This document shows positions 16,640-26,838 of a stretch of 32,882 nucleotides of DNA, one piece after another. Numbering within the stretch: position 1 is the stretch's first letter; each line of letters begins with the position of its first letter. The DNA lies in the NCBI RefSeq assembly GCF_026786305.1, contig NZ_JAJAYI010000043.1, forward strand, positions 1-32,882. Reading direction: 5' to 3'. The notes under the pieces were generated by a model, which saw only the letters and a program-made list of their open reading frames with translations, did not search any database and was not told the origin of the DNA. A program made the position numbers and the translations under genes. The stretch comes from Cryobacterium sp. Lineage in GTDB: Bacteria; Actinomycetota; Actinomycetes; Actinomycetales; Microbacteriaceae.

Positions 16640-18124
16640 TCAGGCCATCTGCGGAAAACCGAGGTCGATCTGTGAGCTGGCCGGGTCGGGCCAGCGGGTG
16701 GTGACGACCTTGGCGCGGGTGTAAAAACGGATGCTGTCGGGCCCGTACATATGCGCGTCGCCGAAGAGCGAGTTCTTCCAGCCGCCGAACGAGAATGACC
16801 CGACCGGCACCGGAATCGGCACGTTGATGCCGACCATGCCGGCCTCGATCTCGAACTCGAACTGCCGGGCGGCCCCGCCGTCGCGGGTGAACAGGGCGAC
16901 ACCGTTGCCGAATTCGTGCTCGTTGACGAGCTTCACGGCCTCGTCGAAGGTGTCCACGCGCACGACCGAGAGCACCGGGCCGAAGATTTCGTCGTCGTAG
17001 ACCTTCATACCGGGGATGACATGGTCGATCAGGCTGACGCCGAGAAAGAAGCCGTCGCTGTCGAAGTTCTGCGCCCGGCCGTCGACGACCATCGTGGCGC
17101 CGGCTGCCTGGGCTCCGGCCAGGTAGGACGCGACCCGATCGCGGTGTTCGCCGGTGATGAGTGGGCCCATCTGCGAGGTCGGATCGGTGCCGGGACCGAC
17201 GATGAGCGTTTTCATGCGCTTCTCGATCGCAGCGACGAGGTCGTCGGCGATGCCGCCGACGGCCACGAGCACGCTCACAGCCATGCAGCGCTCCCCGGCG
17301 GATCCGTAGGCGGCGTTGATCGCGGCATCCGCTGCCATATCAAGGTCAGCATCGGGCAGTACCACCATGTGGTTTTTGGCGCCGCCGAGCGCCTGCACCC
17401 GCTTGCCGTTCGCGGCCGCCCGGTTGTAGATGGACTTCGCGATCGGGGTGGACCCGACGAAGCTGATCGCCTTCACCTCGGGGTTGTCGAGCAGCTCGTC
17501 GACGGCCTCCTTGTCGCCCTGAACCACGTTGAGCACGCCGGCGGGCAGTCCGGCCTCGGTGAAGATTTCGGCGATGAAGATGGCCGACGACGGGTCCTTC
17601 TCGCTCGGCTTGAGCAGCACGGTGTTGCCGCAGGCGAGGGCGCTGCCAATCATCCACAGCGGCACCATGGCCGGAAAGTTGAAGGGGGTGACGCAGGCGA
17701 CGACGCCGACGCTCTGGCGCACCGAGTGCACGTCGATGCCGTGGGAGACCTGCTGCGAGAAATCGCCCTTGAGCATGTGGGCGAGGCCGGTGGCGAATTC
17801 GATGTTCTCAAGCCCGCGGGTGATCTCGCCGGCCGCGTCGGAGAGTACCTTGCCGTGCTCGCTCGTGAGGATCGCGGCGAGCTCATTCGTGCGCTCCGCG
17901 AGCAGTTCGCGCACCTTGAAGAAGATGGCCGTGCGCTTGGCCAGGCTGCTGGCCCGCCACTCGGGAAGGGCGGCCGCGGCTGATTCGATGGCGTCGATCA
18001 CGACCGCGCGGGATGCCAGTACGACCTGTTTCTCCTGCACGCCGGTAGCCGGATCGAACACGGGGCCGAATCGTTCGGCCGACTCGACGCGCTGGCCGTT
18101 GATGTAGTGGGGAATTGTTTGCAT
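16640..18124 (-). CDS. mmsA: CoA-acylating methylmalonate-semialdehyde dehydrogenase
   Basis: A 494-residue aldehyde dehydrogenase that would convert (methyl)malonate semialdehyde, NAD+ and CoA to propionyl- or acetyl-CoA in valine, thymine or beta-alanine breakdown. Family markers are the N-terminal HYINGQRV, VTPFNFPAMVPLWM, LKPSEKDPS, FVGSTPIAK, and the nucleophile Cys280 in GERCMAVSV. That Cys context, without the usual GQ.C motif of other aldehyde dehydrogenases, is characteristic of MmsA. The C-terminal IPVPVGSFSFGGWKNS also fits. The gene starts 30 bases after the mmsB stop on the same strand, with AAGAG before the ATG, so the two form an operon. Confidence 0.94.
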   Translation of the reverse strand: MQTIPHYINGQRVESAERFGPVFDPATGVQEKQVVLASRAVVIDAIESAAAALPEWRASSLAKRTAIFFKVRELLAERTNELAAILTSEHGKVLSDAAGEITRGLENIEFATGLAHMLKGDFSQQVSHGIDVHSVRQSVGVVACVTPFNFPAMVPLWMIGSALACGNTVLLKPSEKDPSSAIFIAEIFTEAGLPAGVLNVVQGDKEAVDELLDNPEVKAISFVGSTPIAKSIYNRAAANGKRVQALGGAKNHMVVLPDADLDMAADAAINAAYGSAGERCMAVSVLVAVGGIADDLVAAIEKRMKTLIVGPGTDPTSQMGPLITGEHRDRVASYLAGAQAAGATMVVDGRAQNFDSDGFFLGVSLIDHVIPGMKVYDDEIFGPVLSVVRVDTFDEAVKLVNEHEFGNGVALFTRDGGAARQFEFEIEAGMVGINVPIPVPVGSFSFGGWKNSLFGDAHMYGPDSIRFYTRAKVVTTRWPDPASSQIDLGFPQMA

Positions 18125-18154
18125 GGAAGTGCTCTTTCTGATGGTTGAGCGGGT

Positions 18155-19057
18155 TCAGGCGTGCGACTGCAGGGTGCCGTCGACGAGTTTGACGATCATG
18201 GAGCAGTCCTTGCCGCCCTCGCCCTCGTCGATCAGCCGCTGGAACAGCCCGGCGACGTGCTCGCCGATTTCCAGCGGGGTGTTGGTCGCCCGGGCCGCGG
18301 CGATGGCCAGGCCGATATCTTTGCTCGCGAGCGCGGTGGTGAAGGTCGGGGCGAAATCCCGGTTGGCCGCGGCCGTCTCGACGACATCCTTGACCGGATA
18401 CCAGGTGCGCAGCGCCCAGCTGTCGCCCGATGAAACGGATGCGATATTCCAGAACACCCGCTTGTCCAGTCCCAGCCGCTCGGCCAGAACGGCGCCCTCG
18501 GCGGTCGCGGCGAGGTTGATGAACAGCATCAGGTTGTTGCAGATCTTTGCCGCCTGGCCGGTCGTGGCGCCACCGGTCGGAATGATGTTCGCGGCCATCG
18601 GCTGGATATACGCGGTGGCGGTGGTGACGGCATCCGCTTCACCGCCGATCATGAAGGTGAGGGTGCCGGCCGTGGCGCCGCTCATGCCTCCCGAGACAGG
18701 CGCGTCGACGAAGCGAAAGCCGGCTGCCGCTGCGGCATCGTGCAGGGCCTGGGCCGTGTCGATGTCGATCGTCGAGGAATCCACCAGCAGGGTGGTCGTG
18801 TCGGCGTGGGCCAGCACGCCCTCGTTACCAAAGTACACCGCACGGGCATGCTCGCCCCTGGGCAGCATCGTAAAGACCACGTCGGCACCAGCGACAGCGT
18901 CGGCAATGCTGAGGGCGGCAGTGACTCCGGCCGTGACGGCCGTGGCGACGGCATCCGGATTCAGATCGAACCCGCGCACCTCATGGCCGGCGGCCACCAT
19001 ATTTGCTGACATGGGTCCACCCATGTTGCCCAACCCGATCCATGCGACTACTGCCAT
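18155..19057 (-). CDS. mmsB: 3-hydroxyisobutyrate dehydrogenase
   Basis: A 300-residue NAD+-dependent dehydrogenase of the beta-hydroxyacid family that oxidises 3-hydroxyisobutyrate to methylmalonate semialdehyde, the substrate of MmsA downstream. The N-terminal Rossmann motif is GLGNMGGPM. The substrate motif DAPVSGGMSGA and catalytic Lys171 in GQAAKICNNLM are present. The ATG at 19057 has AAGGAG seven bases upstream; longer in-frame starts run into the divergent LysR leader. First gene of the mmsB-mmsA operon, with its promoter in the 116-base gap shared with the LysR gene. Confidence 0.94.
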   Translation of the reverse strand: MAVVAWIGLGNMGGPMSANMVAAGHEVRGFDLNPDAVATAVTAGVTAALSIADAVAGADVVFTMLPRGEHARAVYFGNEGVLAHADTTTLLVDSSTIDIDTAQALHDAAAAAGFRFVDAPVSGGMSGATAGTLTFMIGGEADAVTTATAYIQPMAANIIPTGGATTGQAAKICNNLMLFINLAATAEGAVLAERLGLDKRVFWNIASVSSGDSWALRTWYPVKDVVETAAANRDFAPTFTTALASKDIGLAIAAARATNTPLEIGEHVAGLFQRLIDEGEGGKDCSMIVKLVDGTLQSHA

Positions 19058-19137
19058 GACGAAGCTCCTTTGCCTGTGTGCTGCTCCCAGCCTCGCAGCC
19101 GGATAGAGTGCAATCAAGGCAATATTTCACAGGGGGT

Positions 19138-19155
19138 ATGTGCGCAGATGCACAT
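19138..19155. promoter_or_regulatory. ATGTGC-N6-GCACAT palindrome, putative LysR operator
   Basis: A perfect inverted repeat with 6-base arms, 19 bases before the LysR start and about 80 bases upstream of mmsB. CAGGGGG precedes it. A similar arrangement (CAGGGGG then GTGCA-N4-TGCAC) recurs at 21711-21735 upstream of the MFS transporter. A direct repeat GCAAT-N4-GCAAT at 19110-19123 is nearby. Divergent LysR/mmsB arrangement makes it a natural binding site for the regulator. Confidence 0.55.
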
Positions 19156-19173
19156 TCTCGAAAGGACGGATCA

Positions 19174-20076
19174 GTGAGTTCACACCAGCTTCCGAGCCCG
19201 AATGACCTGCTCGTGCTGCTCACCGTGGCCAGGCTGGGCCGGTTCAATGCGGTCGCCGAGGCGCTCGGCACCACCCATACGACCATTTCGCGGCGCATCC
19301 TCTCGCTCGACCAGGAGCTGGGTGGCCGCACGCTCGAGCGCAGCCCGCACGGCTGGGAACTCACCGAGCTGGGTCGGCACGCCGTCGACGCGGCCGAAGC
19401 GATCGAAGACAGGCTCGGGGCCCTCACCACGGCGATCAGCCAGACCGACCCGCTGTCGGGGCTGTTCCGCATCAGCACGATCGACGGGTTCGGGGCCGAG
19501 ATCGTGACGCCGGCGCTCGTGAAGCTGCAGCAGGGCCATCCGCTCATTAATATCGAAATGTTCAGCGCCACCCGCAAGGTGAGCCAGAATCGATCGGGCG
19601 TTGACCTCGAGATCGTGGCCGGGCGCAACGACGTCAACAATGCCCAGGCGATGTTTCTCACCAACTATTTCTTGCGGCTGTATGCCAGCCGCGAGTACCT
19701 GCGCAGCCGGGGTATACCCGAGTCCCTCGATGACATCCAGTCGCACAGTTTTGTCTCCTATGTCGAGAGCGCACTGCTCGTGACCGACCTCGGCTACCGG
19801 TCGTCGCAGTTACCGGAGCCCGCCACGACATTTCAGTCGACCAGCCTGTTCGCCCAACTGGAGGCGGTGCAGGCGGGCGCTGGAATCGGACTCCTGCCGA
19901 ACTTTCTCGTGCACGATCGGCCGGAATTCGTTCCGGTGCTGCCCGACGACTTTCAGCGCCAGTTGCCGATCTGGGCGGTCGTGCGGGCCGAATCGTTGCG
20001 CTCTCCCGTGGTACGCGCCGCGATCGAGGCGATCACCCTCGAGATCGCGCATCGCCCGAATGCGTTCTCCGACTGA
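19174..20076 (+). CDS. LysR-family transcriptional regulator
   Basis: A 300-residue DNA-binding regulator. The winged helix-turn-helix occupies about residues 6-65 (NDLLVLLTVARLGRFNAVAEAL, then TTISRRILSLDQELG, seen in pieces). It is followed by the linker helix and a periplasmic-binding-like effector domain (about 90-295). GTG at 19174 is chosen because GAAAGGAC is just upstream and the protein then begins directly with the DNA-binding domain; an ATG 32 codons earlier would overlap the operator. Divergence from mmsB-mmsA suggests control of 3-hydroxyisobutyrate catabolism, perhaps also of the transporter that follows in opposite direction. The effector is unknown. Confidence 0.93.
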   Translation: MSSHQLPSPNDLLVLLTVARLGRFNAVAEALGTTHTTISRRILSLDQELGGRTLERSPHGWELTELGRHAVDAAEAIEDRLGALTTAISQTDPLSGLFRISTIDGFGAEIVTPALVKLQQGHPLINIEMFSATRKVSQNRSGVDLEIVAGRNDVNNAQAMFLTNYFLRLYASREYLRSRGIPESLDDIQSHSFVSYVESALLVTDLGYRSSQLPEPATTFQSTSLFAQLEAVQAGAGIGLLPNFLVHDRPEFVPVLPDDFQRQLPIWAVVRAESLRSPVVRAAIEAITLEIAHRPNAFSD

Positions 20077-20129
20077 TGCACCGCGTGAGTCTCGCAACCT
20101 GATCGGGCCGAAAGCGTGGCACGGCACGA

Positions 20130-20165
20130 CAACGGCGGCCCGATAAGGAGATCGGGCCGCCGTTG
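20130..20165. terminator. Strong bidirectional hairpin between LysR and MFS genes
   Basis: CAACGGCGGCCCGA (20130-20143) pairs perfectly with TCGGGCCGCCGTTG (20152-20165) around an 8-base loop, a 14-base GC-rich stem. It lies between the LysR stop (20076) and the MFS stop (20172) of converging genes, so it can terminate both. Confidence 0.85.
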
Positions 20166-20171
20166 CACGGG

Positions 20172-21575
20172 CTATCGGCGGGACGCCCCGCCGAGGTCGG
20201 AGACCTGGGCGGCATGATCCGCCGTAGCTGCGGCATCCGCTGCGGCATCCGCTGCGTCAATGTCGTGCAGTGACAGGCCGCGCGTTTCTTTGAGGGTCAG
20301 CACGACGAGGGCCGTCACAAGGCAGGCTGCCGCGAGGTAGATGGCCACCGGCACCGAGGAATCGAAGGTGGAGAGCAGGCTGACGGCGATGATCGGGGCG
20401 ATCGAACCGGCGATGACCGAGGTGACCTGGTAGCCGAGCGAGACGCCGGAGTAGCGCATGCGGGTGGGGAACATTTCGGCCATGATGGCCGGCTGGCCGG
20501 CATACATCAGAGCGTGGAACAGCAGGCCCATCATGATCGCGATGATGATGATGAAATCGTTCGCGGTGTCCATCATGGGGAAGGCGAAGAAGCCCCAGGT
20601 GCCGGCCAGCACGGCGCCCGCGAAGTACACCGGGCGGCGCCCGACTCGATCGGAGAGACGGCCGACGAACGGAATGACAGTGAAGTGGAGGGCGTGGGCG
20701 ACGAGCAGGAGCAGCAGAACGCGGGAGGTGTCCATCTCCACGATGATCTTCAGGTAGGTGATCGAGAAGACCACGACGAGGTAGTACAGAATGTTTTCGG
20801 CGAAACGCAATCCCATCGCGGTGAATACTCCGCGCGGGTAGCGACGGAAGACCTCGACGATGCCGTAACGCTTGTCGCCGGCGATGACCTCTTTTTGCGC
20901 CTTGAGAAAGATGGGGGCATCGCTGACCTTGGTGCGGATGTAGTAGCCGACGAGCACGATGACGGCGGAGAGCCAGAACGCGACGCGCCAGCCCCAGCTC
21001 AGGAAAGCCTCATCGGAGAGGGTGCTGGAGAGCACGAAGAGTACGGCGGTAGCGAGCAGGTTTCCACCGGGCACGGCGGCCTGGGGCCAGCTGGCCCAGA
21101 ATCCGCGCGACTTCTCTGGGCTGTGCTCGGCGACGAGCAGCACGGCACCGCCCCATTCGCCGCCGACCGCGAAGCCCTGAATGAAGCGCAGGAGTACGAG
21201 GAGAACCGGTGCTAGGTAGCCGATCTGCTGGAATGTCGGCAGGCAGCCCATCAGGAATGTGGCGACGCCGACAAGTACGAGGCTGAACTGGAGCAGGCGT
21301 TTGCGACCGAATTTGTCACCGAAGTGTCCAAAAACGATGCCGCCGATGGGGCGAGCCAGGAACCCGACCGCATAGGTTGCGAACGCCGCGATGATGCCCT
21401 CGAGTTCGCTGCCCGCGTTCGGAAAGAACAGGGTGCCGAACACCAGGGTGGCCGCCGATGCGTAGAGAAAGAATTCGTACCATTCGACGACCGTGCCGGC
21501 CATGGAGGCCGCGACGACCTTCTTCAGGCCGGATGATTGCACGTCATTTCCCGTGTCGGATCTCTTCGTGCTCAT
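20172..21575 (-). CDS. MFS transporter, metabolite:H+ symporter (MHS) family
   Basis: A 467-residue transporter with twelve predicted helices. The MHS signature is clear: AGTVVEWYEFFLYASAA in helix 1, FLARPIGGIVFGHFGDKFGRK in the helix 2-3 loop, RFIQGFAVGGEWGGAVLLVAEH in helix 4 to 5 and SWGWRVAFWLS in helix 6 (landmarks given in part). The second half has GRLSDRVGRRP. Relatives carry organic acids, shikimate, alpha-ketoglutarate or betaines with protons. Placement beside LysR-mmsBA suggests import of a substrate feeding that pathway, which is inference. The ATG at 21575 has GGGGGA upstream. The tail after residue 435 is Ala/Asp-rich and contains the AGCGGATGC word twice. Confidence 0.93.
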   Translation of the reverse strand: MSTKRSDTGNDVQSSGLKKVVAASMAGTVVEWYEFFLYASAATLVFGTLFFPNAGSELEGIIAAFATYAVGFLARPIGGIVFGHFGDKFGRKRLLQFSLVLVGVATFLMGCLPTFQQIGYLAPVLLVLLRFIQGFAVGGEWGGAVLLVAEHSPEKSRGFWASWPQAAVPGGNLLATAVLFVLSSTLSDEAFLSWGWRVAFWLSAVIVLVGYYIRTKVSDAPIFLKAQKEVIAGDKRYGIVEVFRRYPRGVFTAMGLRFAENILYYLVVVFSITYLKIIVEMDTSRVLLLLLVAHALHFTVIPFVGRLSDRVGRRPVYFAGAVLAGTWGFFAFPMMDTANDFIIIIAIMMGLLFHALMYAGQPAIMAEMFPTRMRYSGVSLGYQVTSVIAGSIAPIIAVSLLSTFDSSVPVAIYLAAACLVTALVVLTLKETRGLSLHDIDAADAAADAAATADHAAQVSDLGGASRR

Positions 21576-21662
21576 GGGATTCCCCCTCGTGTCCTCATTG
21601 ACACAACGTGCCTGGCAGTCGCGGCTCACATCGCAACTGCGCGCGGCGGCACATCGTCTGGC

Positions 21663-21698
21663 TGGTCTCAGCCTGTGGGCTGAGACCAAGACTGTCAA
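21663..21698 (-). promoter_or_regulatory. Putative MFS promoter with overlapping hairpin/operator
   Basis: On the minus strand TTGACA (21698-21693) is a perfect -35 box. Seventeen bases further CAGGCT could be a weak -10. The spacer and -10 lie inside a perfect palindrome TGGTCTCAGCC-TGTG-GGCTGAGACCA (21663-21688, 11-base arms). This would place a repressor site or RNA hairpin at the start of the MFS transcript, about 90 bases before its ATG. The palindrome is seen directly; the promoter reading is inferred. Confidence 0.5.
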
Positions 21699-21710
21699 AG
21701 ACCTTTCCCG

Positions 21711-21735
21711 CAGGGGGGCCGTGCAGAAATGCACA
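21711..21735. promoter_or_regulatory. Second copy of the LysR-type operator-like motif
   Basis: CAGGGGG (21711-21717) followed by the inverted repeat GTGCA-GAAA-TGCAC (21721-21734). It echoes the LysR/mmsB site, and both end in TGCACAT. It lies about 140 bases upstream of the MFS start and about 65 upstream of the plus-strand Cys-rich gene, so it could serve either. Confidence 0.45.
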
Positions 21736-21799
21736 TGCGGTCCTGGGACGTGACCGCGGCACGGGTATTCTCGAAGGACAACAGTGAGGTGGATCAACA

Positions 21800-22441
21800 G
21801 TGACGCATGCGCATCCGCTGCACGTCGACCTGGAAGTGGCCTGCCTGTGCTGCCTCGCGCCGCAGCCCTTTCACTTCACGTCGCTGAGCGACCAGGTGGT
21901 CTGCACGCTCTGCGTGCACCACCTCTCAGCCGAAAAGAGCGAGCGCCGCGACCTCGAGCATGTGCGGTTGTGGGCCGCGAGGTGGGCGGCCGCCGAAACC
22001 GCTCACCAGGGGTACATCACAGAGACGGATGCCTTACTCGTCGCCCGAGATACAGACCTGACCGCACTGCGCGACCAGGTCGTTGAGCTCAGTGCGCTCG
22101 TTGCCGGCCAGTTCTCGGCGGGGATCGACGGGGTGCGTGGCCTGCTGCAGAACAACCTGGTCAAGCGCGCCGAACGCAACACGGAGCTTGCCCACCGCCA
22201 GATCGATTGGGCGATGGCTGGCCTGTGGCGCATGGACGCGCTGCACCATGACGACCCGGCCCGGCCCACGAAGTGCTCCTGCGGCCGTACGGCCGGCACC
22301 TGCGCAGAGAGCGCCGCGATCGACTCGCTCCGGCAGGCGCTCCGCGACTGGGAGAAGAAGAACGTCGTGCTGCTGCAGGGCGGCCGACGGCACGGACTGC
22401 CCAGCGATCACCCTGCGGTGCTGGCCCAACGCATGCGCTGA
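21800..22441 (+). CDS. Unknown Cys-rich, partly coiled-coil protein
   Basis: A 213-residue protein I do not recognise. The first ~40 residues have CLCC and CTLC pairs spaced like a small zinc-binding knuckle. The middle (about 60-130) is helical and charged with heptad-like leucines (DTDLTALRDQVVELSALVAG). A second Cys cluster (CSCGRTAGTC) stands near residue 160, and the C-terminal part is helical again. There is no signal peptide or membrane segment. GTG at 21800 is preceded by GAGGTGG seven bases upstream. It stands alone between the MFS promoter region and the converging UvrA-like gene. A nucleic-acid- or metal-binding role is conceivable; nothing in the neighbourhood fixes it. Confidence 0.72.
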   Translation: MTHAHPLHVDLEVACLCCLAPQPFHFTSLSDQVVCTLCVHHLSAEKSERRDLEHVRLWAARWAAAETAHQGYITETDALLVARDTDLTALRDQVVELSALVAGQFSAGIDGVRGLLQNNLVKRAERNTELAHRQIDWAMAGLWRMDALHHDDPARPTKCSCGRTAGTCAESAAIDSLRQALRDWEKKNVVLLQGGRRHGLPSDHPAVLAQRMR

Positions 22442-22668
22442 AGGCCAGATGAGTGAGTCCTCATCGCCCAACACCCGCTCGGCATCGCTTCGGTGGCGCA
22501 AATGGATCCGCTACGCCAGCAAGCATCTGACGGGAATGTTCCCCACCCCTCCGCGGCAATGCGGTTGGGACTATGGGGTCAGCCAGGCTGCCGGGCCCCT
22601 CGCCGCCGGATCTGGCACAACCGGCTCCTCGGAATACCCCACAGACGATCCCTCATCGCCTCCGACCA
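22442..22668. other. Non-coding gap between Cys-rich gene and UvrA-like gene
   Basis: About 230 bases at a convergent junction. A frame starting at ATG 22449 stays open into the antisense of the UvrA-like gene, but has no ribosome binding site and no recognisable protein. No strong terminator hairpin was found. Confidence 0.4.
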
Positions 22669-25188
<2,520 letters not shown>

Positions 25189-25220
25189 CCAAATAATCCT
25201 AGTTCGCTCCCCTGATTTTC

Positions 25221-25271
25221 GTTGGTCGAGTGTGTCGAGAGCACATTATGGTCTCGTCGAGCCAGACCAAC
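25221..25271. repeat. Short intergenic element with GTTGGTC/GACCAAC ends
   Basis: GTTGGTC (25221-25227) and GACCAAC (25265-25271) are terminal inverted repeats; an inner pair CGAGA/TCTCG (25236-25240, 25252-25256) also matches, so the 51 bases fold as a hairpin. It lies between the acyl-CoA dehydrogenase stop and the UvrA-like start and may act as terminator. The same ends bound the larger element at 26617-26821. Confidence 0.6.
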
Positions 25272-25292
25272 GCGTGGCCGCGGGGGTCGAAC

Positions 25293-26516
25293 TCAGTGGA
25301 AGGCGCTGACCCCGGTCAGATCGCGACCGATGAGCAGCGACTGGATGCTTTCGGTGCCCTCGTAGGTGTGGATCGATTCGATATCGGCGAGGTGTCGAAT
25401 GACATGGTTCTCGAGCAGGATGCCGTTGCCGCCGAGCATGTCGCGCGCGATGGACGCGAGATTGCGTGCTGCACGGGTGTTGTGGAACTTGGCCAGGCTG
25501 GCCTGGATGGGGCGGAGCGTACCGGCCGCGTCGAGCCCGGCCAGGTGAATGCAGTGCAGCTGCATCGAGGTGAGCTCGGAGAGCATGAGCGTGAGGCGCT
25601 CCTGCACGATCTGGAATCCGGCGATCGGCTTGCCGAACTGCACCCGCTGCTGCGAGTAGTTAAGGGCGGCTTCAAACACTGCCGTCGCGTGGCCGAGCGC
25701 TGACCAGGCGACGCCGAGCCGGGTGGCGAACAAGACCTGGGCGGTGTCCTTGAAGGTGCGGGCGCCGGGCAGCACGGCATCGAGCGGCACGCGTACGTTG
25801 TCGAGGGTGATGCGAGCCTGGTGCACGGCGCGCAACGAGCCCTTGCCGAGCATCGTCTCGCCGTGGTAGCCGGGCAGGGACTGGTCGACCAGAAAGCCGC
25901 GTACGTTGCCGTCGTCGTCGCGGGCCCAGACCACGGTGACGTCGCCGACCGAGCCGTTGCCGATCCACTTCTTCTCGCCGTTGATGACCCATTCGTCGCC
26001 GTCGCGGTGCGCGGTGGTTTCCAGGCCCACCGAGTCCGATCCGTGGTCGGGTTCGGTCAGGGCGAAGGCACCGAGCTTCTCGGCGCGAGCCAGCGGAACC
26101 AGCCAGGTGGCTTTCTGCTCGTCGCTTCCGAACATGGCAATGCTGCGCAGGGCGAGTCCGCCCTGCACGGCCACCACGGTGCCCATTGAGCCGTCACCTC
26201 GGGAGATTTCCATGTTCACCAGGCCGGCGGCGAGCGGAGACATCGGGGTGAGCCCCGGACCCTCGACACCATCGGTGAGCAGGTCGAGCTCACCCAGGCG
26301 GCGTGCCAGGTGCAGAGGGTATTCGGCCTTGTCCCAGGCCTCGCTCAGTTCGTCGAGCGTCTCCACCGCAAAGGTGCGCGCTCGTGCCCAGAACGCCCGG
26401 TCGGCGGCTGGAACATTGGCGAACACTCCGTAGTAGTCGGTGTCCAGCGGCGCTGACACGTCGTAGTCGGGCGCGGCGGCCGGCCGGGCCGGAGCGGAAA
26501 CGTCGTCAGTGGGCAT
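25293..26516 (-). CDS. Acyl-CoA dehydrogenase, glutaryl-CoA dehydrogenase-like
   Basis: A 407-residue flavoprotein that would oxidise an acyl-CoA with FAD, passing electrons to ETF. The N-terminal helical domain is followed by the beta domain with GAFALTEPDHGSDSVGLET and EKKWIGNGSVGD, then the C-terminal helical domain with RVQFGKPIAGFQIVQERL and MLGGNGILLENHVIRHLADIE (in part). The catalytic base is Glu386 in TYEGTESIQSLLIGRDLTG. The TYEGT context and overall form resemble glutaryl-CoA dehydrogenases, but short branched-chain substrates cannot be excluded. The second of two adjacent ATGs (26516) has the better spacing to AAAGG. A promoter overlaid by a large palindrome lies directly upstream. 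Confidence 0.9.
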   Translation of the reverse strand: MPTDDVSAPARPAAAPDYDVSAPLDTDYYGVFANVPAADRAFWARARTFAVETLDELSEAWDKAEYPLHLARRLGELDLLTDGVEGPGLTPMSPLAAGLVNMEISRGDGSMGTVVAVQGGLALRSIAMFGSDEQKATWLVPLARAEKLGAFALTEPDHGSDSVGLETTAHRDGDEWVINGEKKWIGNGSVGDVTVVWARDDDGNVRGFLVDQSLPGYHGETMLGKGSLRAVHQARITLDNVRVPLDAVLPGARTFKDTAQVLFATRLGVAWSALGHATAVFEAALNYSQQRVQFGKPIAGFQIVQERLTLMLSELTSMQLHCIHLAGLDAAGTLRPIQASLAKFHNTRAARNLASIARDMLGGNGILLENHVIRHLADIESIHTYEGTESIQSLLIGRDLTGVSAFH

Positions 26517-26558
26517 CATGGCCTTTCTCGAACTGTGTGGGTGAATTCCCCTGCCACA

Positions 26559-26603
26559 GTTCTACCTGACACTCAGTCTCAGGTCAACTGAGACTGAGTG
26601 TCA
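26559..26603 (-). promoter_or_regulatory. Promoter of the acyl-CoA dehydrogenase overlaid by a 37-bp perfect palindrome
   Basis: TGACACTCAGTCTCAG (26567-26582) and CTGAGACTGAGTGTCA (26588-26603) are perfect 16-base inverted arms around GTCAA. Each arm is itself an imperfect palindrome (TGAcACT-C-AGTcTCA), so the site looks like two mirrored TetR-size operators. On the minus strand TTGACC (26587-26582), 17 bases and TAGAAC (26564-26559) form a plausible -35/-10 pair, so one arm fills the spacer. The TetR gene at 26839-27552 is the obvious candidate repressor. Confidence 0.8.
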
Positions 26604-26616
26604 ATGTCGGAAGGTT

Positions 26617-26821
26617 GTTGGTCGAGTTCGTCGAGACACCCTCGTAGGTCGAGCTTGCGCCGGAGCATCCGCTTCGCGCGGGACTTCCGCCGATGCGCGG
26701 GTGGCGCGCCTCCCGCGAATTGGCGCAAGTCCAGCGAAGGTCGAGGAGGGGATCTGGGCACCCTGGCGCAGCTCCCGCGAAGCAGCGCAACCCCCGCGCG
26801 AACTCAGCTGAGACGACCAAC
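26617..26821. repeat. Intergenic element with GTTGGTCG/CGACCAAC ends
   Basis: About 205 non-coding bases between the dehydrogenase operator and the TetR stop, bounded by perfect 8-base inverted ends (26617-26624 and 26814-26821). Inside are two imperfect direct copies of a CTCCCGCGAA-N3-GCGCAA unit (26710 and 26772). No reading frame here resembles a protein. It shares its ends and the GTTGGTCGAGTnnGTCGAGA start with the element at 25221-25271, suggesting a dispersed repeat family. Confidence 0.55.
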
Positions 26822-26838
26822 CCGGCCACCCCAACCCG

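Noticed and set aside
26584-26829. Short minus-strand frames between TetR and the dehydrogenase
   Set aside because: They fall inside the inverted-repeat-bounded non-coding element and resemble translated repeat sequence, not protein.
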